From contig NZ_WHOA01000006.1 of the NCBI RefSeq assembly GCF_013141715.1, forward strand, positions 1 to 32,077: 32,077 nucleotides of DNA, in the 5' to 3' direction. Source of the stretch: Paenibacillus phytorum. Its GTDB lineage: Bacteria; Bacillota; Bacilli; Paenibacillales; NBRC-103111. Every line of letters begins with the position of its first letter. The first letter of the stretch is position 1. The notes under the pieces are model-generated. The model was given only the letters and a program-made list of their open reading frames with translations, was not told where the DNA came from and made no database searches. The translations under genes were made by a program, and so were the position numbers. This document shows, in pieces, positions 24,672-32,077 of the stretch.

Positions 24672-26231
24672 TTATACCGGTTGAGTCTTTTTCAAATATG
24701 CACGCCAAGTAATGCACCATTGCTTCGGATCATCTAAGGATGATTCATCGTTCCGGTGAACGGTGCTGTTATGCGGAGCTGACCGCACAATTTCCGGCTG
24801 TGTATAGGCTTCATTCGAGATATGCTCCAGCGCATGGATGTATTCGTCCAGATCCTCTTTGGAATACGACTCTGTCGGCTCCAAAGTAAATGGCTGCTTC
24901 ACGATATATGGATGATGAGACGTCCAGTAATGCAGGCCGAAATCACACATGCGGCGAGTAATATCCTCTGTCGTGACACCTGTTTCATCCGTAAGCTGCT
25001 TCCAGCTGTAGCGAACCTGCTCGAGGCGGCGTCCTTTGATATAAGGTGCGCTCGCACCGCGGATTTGCAGGATTTTATGATAGAGATAATTGTTGTTCAA
25101 AACCGCAATTTGGGCGACATCCTTCAGTCCGTCTGGACCGAGGCTCATAATCCAAGCGTAGGAACGCAGTACAGTCTGTGCAACCCCGTGGAAGCTGCGA
25201 ACTTTACCAATGCTGTCTGCCGTCTGATTCTTCAAAACATAACGGCTTCCGTCGTAATCTACAAGCGGTCCAGGTAAGAAACGTTTCAATTCCTCGCTTA
25301 CTCCAAGAGCACCTGTAGCCGGACCGCCGCACATATGAGGAGCCGCAAACGTCTTATGCAGATTGAAGAAGCACATGTCGAAGCCCGCTTCCTTCGCTCT
25401 AGTGATGCCAAGCAAGCCGTTTGCGTTGGCTTGATCGTAGAAGCAGACTCCGCCCGCTTCGTGAACAATATCAGTAAACTCGCGGATTCGGTGGTTATAG
25501 ATGCCAGTGTCCTCCGGATTCGCAACGACAAAACCAGCTGTTCGCTCGGAGATTACACTCTTCAGCTTCTCTAGGTCCGGGAAGCCGTCTTCGTCCGGGT
25601 GTAGTGTAATGATTTTGTAGCCCTTGACCGCAGCCGTCGCAGCTTGGGAGGGGTGGGAGAAAATCGTCGTAATGATCTCATCTCGCTGATCTCCCTCACC
25701 TCGCGAATCATGATAAGCACGAACGATGGATGCCATTGCAAGCAAGGCCTGCGTGCCGCTGCTCGGTTGGAAAGAGAAGGCATCCATCCCGCTGATCTCA
25801 CGCATGGCAAGGTCTAGCTTATAGAAAATCTCCAGCATGCCCTGAACGGAATCTGCGTCCTGCAAGGGATGAAGCTCCATCATATGGGGCGTACGGATAA
25901 GCATTTCGTTGATGCGCGGAATATACTTCATCGTACAGGTGCCTTGTCCGATCTCAACATTCATATCGGAGCCAAGAGTCTCCTGGGACAGGCGCAAATA
26001 ATGCCGAAGTACTTTGGCTTGACCGATCTCGGGTAAAGCCGGCGCTGATCTTCGCTTCATAGAAGAAGGGATACGTCCAATGCCGTCTCCCACCTCAGCT
26101 GCAATGCCAGCCTCCGTTCCTGGAGGAATAACACCTCGCTCACCCTGACGGTGAAGCTCAAATATGACTGGCTCATCCCATTTGGCTTGATGAAAATTAC
26201 GGACTTTATGGTCTCTACGAATTCGTTTCAT
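24672..26231 (-). CDS. gcvPB: GcvPB-like PLP enzyme, divergent glycine decarboxylase subunit 2
   Basis: PLP-dependent protein of 519 residues, related to the PLP-carrying subunit of split glycine decarboxylase. The lysine that holds PLP is K293 in FFNLHKTFAAPHMCGGP. Typical members have a glycine-rich PHGGGGPG here. Other matching blocks are MEPLP-like MMELHPLQDADSVQGMLE, SGTQALLAMASIVRAYH, MSLGPDGL and an RVRSFHG-like KVRSFHGVA. An unusual N-terminal stretch and a longer C terminus (about 30 residues over the usual 490) are present. AAAGGACGG precedes ATG. It follows the GcvPA-like gene by 30 bp. No gcvT or gcvH gene is close, so a role in the normal glycine cleavage system is uncertain. Confidence 0.75.
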   Translation of the reverse strand: MKRIRRDHKVRNFHQAKWDEPVIFELHRQGERGVIPPGTEAGIAAEVGDGIGRIPSSMKRRSAPALPEIGQAKVLRHYLRLSQETLGSDMNVEIGQGTCTMKYIPRINEMLIRTPHMMELHPLQDADSVQGMLEIFYKLDLAMREISGMDAFSFQPSSGTQALLAMASIVRAYHDSRGEGDQRDEIITTIFSHPSQAATAAVKGYKIITLHPDEDGFPDLEKLKSVISERTAGFVVANPEDTGIYNHRIREFTDIVHEAGGVCFYDQANANGLLGITRAKEAGFDMCFFNLHKTFAAPHMCGGPATGALGVSEELKRFLPGPLVDYDGSRYVLKNQTADSIGKVRSFHGVAQTVLRSYAWIMSLGPDGLKDVAQIAVLNNNYLYHKILQIRGASAPYIKGRRLEQVRYSWKQLTDETGVTTEDITRRMCDFGLHYWTSHHPYIVKQPFTLEPTESYSKEDLDEYIHALEHISNEAYTQPEIVRSAPHNSTVHRNDESSLDDPKQWCITWRAYLKKTQPV

Positions 26232-26261
26232 GGCGTTCCGTCCTTTCTTTATATAAGTCGA

Positions 26262-27662
26262 TCACGGTTTGCGAACGATGGTTTGAATGGTGTCTGCTAG
26301 ACGATCTAGATCAGCCTGCGAATGAATTTCAGTTACGCAGTAGAGGGAACATTGTCCCCATGTCGGGAAAGAAGTCGATAAATCTTTGCCTCCGAATATT
26401 CCCGCTTCTGACAGGCGCGCATTAATTTCAGCGACGGTTAGGCCTGTATCGTTGAAATCAACAACAAACTCCTTGAAGAAAGCTGTTTCTGCGAACCGAA
26501 GGGAAATGCCTGGAATAGCGGAGATTTTCTTGGCCGCGTATTGCGACTTCTGCATGATGGTCTCGCCGACCTCCTGCATACCGGTTGGTCCTAGCAAGGA
26601 CAGGTAGACACCTGCGGTTATGCCCCATAATGCCGTCTGGGTACCAACGGACTCCTTCCCTTTCTCACGAAGCGCGAAGGATGTGCGCTCATAAGCTACA
26701 TCGCCGAAGCCATATTCGCCTTCAACCTCCGTCGGCACGATGCCGAAAAGCCGGGAAGGATATTCCATGACATATTGCTCTTCATCGCGCGTCGCGATAA
26801 ATCCGGCCTGCCCGCCGCCGTAGTTCATATGCATCCCCAGCGGTTGCAAATCTCCACAGACGATATCTGCGCCATATTGGCTCGGAGGCTGAAGAACGCC
26901 AAGTGAAATCGGGTCCACGCCAACGATGGAGATGGCATTCACGGAATGAGCAAGCTCCGAAATTTCGTGTCCTTGGTCTTCGATGATGCCAAGATAACCC
27001 GGATTCTCGAAGTATACCGCAGCAATCTCGCTGGATAGCTTGCTTCTCAAATCTTTCAAGTCCATTTTGCCGGTTGCCTCGTCGATTTCAACAAAACGCA
27101 GCTCCATTACGGGTGTGCAGTAGTTGTTGATAATCATGACTTTGTCGGGATCGACTGACTTGGGAAGCAGTGCAACACTGCGGCCCGTCATGCGGCCCGC
27201 CATCCGAATCGCTGTTGAAGCCGCTTGTGCCCAGTCGAAGGTAGGGACATTAACGACGTCCATATCAACTAACTCAGCCATTAGACTTTGATACTCGAAC
27301 AGGGTTTGGAATCGTCCGTGATCTTCATAGGGTTCACCGGCATAAGCCGTAACGAACTCAGAACGCTGATTGATTTCGTCGCAGACAGCCGGAATAAAAT
27401 GCTGCCAGCAGCCCGCTCCGAGGAAATTCAGATAAGCGGCACCGTGCTTGTTCTTGGCAAGCAGACCATCAATATGACGGCGCAGCTCATATTCCGTCAT
27501 TGCCGGCGGGAGGTTCATCTCCCGATTCAGCTTCAAGCTGTCTGGAATGGCGTCATGAAGCTGATCCATCGAGGTCAGGCCGATTTCCTTCAGCATCGCA
27601 TCACGAACCTCAGGCACGGTATTCGGTATATAAGGATGGGCATAAGTTCTGTTATTAGGCAA
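26262..27662 (-). CDS. gcvPA: GcvPA-like protein, divergent glycine decarboxylase subunit 1
   Basis: Protein of 466 residues if started at TTG 27662, the codon with GGAGG eight bases upstream; an ATG at 27677 adds five residues but has no ribosome binding site. The family pattern is clear: HPYIPNTVPEVRDAML, LNREMNLPPAMTEYEL, NFLGAGCWQHFIPAV, RSEFVTAYAGEPYEDHG and LFEYQSLMAEL. Two blocks differ from canonical GcvPA: the usual YTPYQPE-SQG segment reads YAGEPYEDHGR, and NAS-YDGATA reads NVPTFDWAQAA. This suggests an altered substrate. The partner is the GcvPB-like gene 30 bp downstream. Confidence 0.75.
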   Translation of the reverse strand: MPNNRTYAHPYIPNTVPEVRDAMLKEIGLTSMDQLHDAIPDSLKLNREMNLPPAMTEYELRRHIDGLLAKNKHGAAYLNFLGAGCWQHFIPAVCDEINQRSEFVTAYAGEPYEDHGRFQTLFEYQSLMAELVDMDVVNVPTFDWAQAASTAIRMAGRMTGRSVALLPKSVDPDKVMIINNYCTPVMELRFVEIDEATGKMDLKDLRSKLSSEIAAVYFENPGYLGIIEDQGHEISELAHSVNAISIVGVDPISLGVLQPPSQYGADIVCGDLQPLGMHMNYGGGQAGFIATRDEEQYVMEYPSRLFGIVPTEVEGEYGFGDVAYERTSFALREKGKESVGTQTALWGITAGVYLSLLGPTGMQEVGETIMQKSQYAAKKISAIPGISLRFAETAFFKEFVVDFNDTGLTVAEINARLSEAGIFGGKDLSTSFPTWGQCSLYCVTEIHSQADLDRLADTIQTIVRKP

Positions 27663-27702
27663 AGGTAACGCCTCCATTCATCGTTGTATACTTATAGAGG
27701 TA

Positions 27703-27866
27703 GTTTAAAAAGTCCACTCTCATAACGCAGTAATTCAGGAAGTGAATCGACATCGAATCTTGAACGAATCCAGGAAGTCCGGTACTCACGTAGCAAAGCT
27801 ACGCTCCGTTCCTCCTCCTCCGGATTTCGTCCAACCTTCTCGGTTCTGAAAGCGGACTTTTTAAAC
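27703..27866. mobile_element. MITE-like element with terminal inverted repeats
   Basis: A 164-bp stretch is framed by inverted ends GTTTAAAAAGTCCACTCTCA (left) and the complement of TGAAAGCGGACTTTTTAAAC (right), agreeing at 18 of 20 positions. The inside holds a small hairpin CGTAGCAAAGCTACG, a purine-rich run on one strand and no ORF. It separates the SDR gene from the gcvPA-like gene. I recall similar interspersed elements in Paenibacillus; that should be checked. Confidence 0.6.
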
Positions 27867-27916
27867 ACGAACTCAATGATTCTTAACTACCAAGCGGAGC
27901 TGGATGCGAATTGCCT

Positions 27917-31877
<3,961 letters not shown>

Positions 31878-31910
31878 CTATGGATCTACAATCGGGATCA
31901 ATCGTCATAA

Positions 31911-32077
31911 TGATGTTGTAGAAAGTGCAACAATTGCTACCTAAATCTCGCCTTTTTCCATTAGTTGTTGCATAATGTCAGCACTTTGGTCCTATAAAGG
32001 CCATTTCGCAACAACTGGGCTAAAAATGTTGTACAAACTGCAACTTCAAGTTGCAAAATAGCCTTTAGGCGTGCAAA
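31911..32077. repeat. Degenerate repeats rich in GTTGCA / TGCAAC
   Basis: ATGTTGTAGAAAGTGCAAC at 31911-31930 is repeated as ATGTTGTACAAACTGCAAC at about 32027-32045, 17 of 19 matching and about 116 bp apart. Further GTTGCA/TGCAAC words lie between and after them, some as hairpins such as GCAACTTCAAGTTGC (about 32040-32055). The array leaves the window on the right. No gene was seen. Confidence 0.55.

Noticed and set aside
27678..27916. Hidden gene between the SDR and gcvPA-like genes
   Set aside because: No frame with a start signal; inverted ends show that it is a repeat element instead.
31911..32077. Right-edge repeats as a CRISPR array
   Set aside because: Repeats are degenerate, unequal in spacing and no cas gene is present.

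Overview
The window looks like chromosomal DNA from a Paenibacillus-type member of the Firmicutes. Supporting signs are strong GGAGG ribosome binding sites, a YesM/YesN two-component pair next to a sugar-binding lipoprotein, an EcsAB pair, a YtxJ bacilliredoxin (bacillithiol organisms), moderate G+C, and intergenic hairpin repeats. No rRNA, tRNA, CRISPR array, transposase or phage gene was seen.

Layout: 1-290 holds tandem hairpin repeats and a terminator. 291-5174 (-) is a solute-binding lipoprotein followed by a YesM-type kinase and a YesN-type regulator, with no permease. 5404-6741 (-) is trxB-ytxJ, a thiol-redox operon. 6903-9438 is a LysR regulator divergent from a DHA2-type efflux pump, with a possible gene remnant behind it. 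9524-10195 is an orphan protein combining a DUF559-like nuclease fold and a possible winged helix. 10554-13145 is a tetR-mepB unit divergent from an MFS transporter, with a perfect palindrome at the transporter promoter. 13199-14469 (-) is an MhqR-like repressor and a pirin. 14682-17431 (+) is a soluble histidine kinase and a secreted subtilase. 17515-19463 (-) is ecsAB; divergent from it is an exporter fused to a cyclic-nucleotide-binding-like domain. 21733-22341 (-) is a SET-domain gene interrupted by an in-frame amber codon. 22449-24495 is a WYL regulator divergent from an SRPBCC-EVE pair. 24672-31841 (-) is a LacZ-type beta-galactosidase translationally coupled to an SDR dehydrogenase, then a MITE-like element and two divergent glycine-decarboxylase (GcvPA/GcvPB) paralogues. 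31842-32077 holds repeats.

Most units are regulator-plus-effector modules for sugar sensing, drug efflux and quinone or thiol stress. The items most worth a second look are the stand-alone GcvPA/GcvPB pair, the interrupted SET gene, the exporter fusion, the tetR-mepB/MFS module with its operator, and the WYL/SRPBCC/EVE module with a long dyad. All functional calls come from reading motifs; no database search was made.
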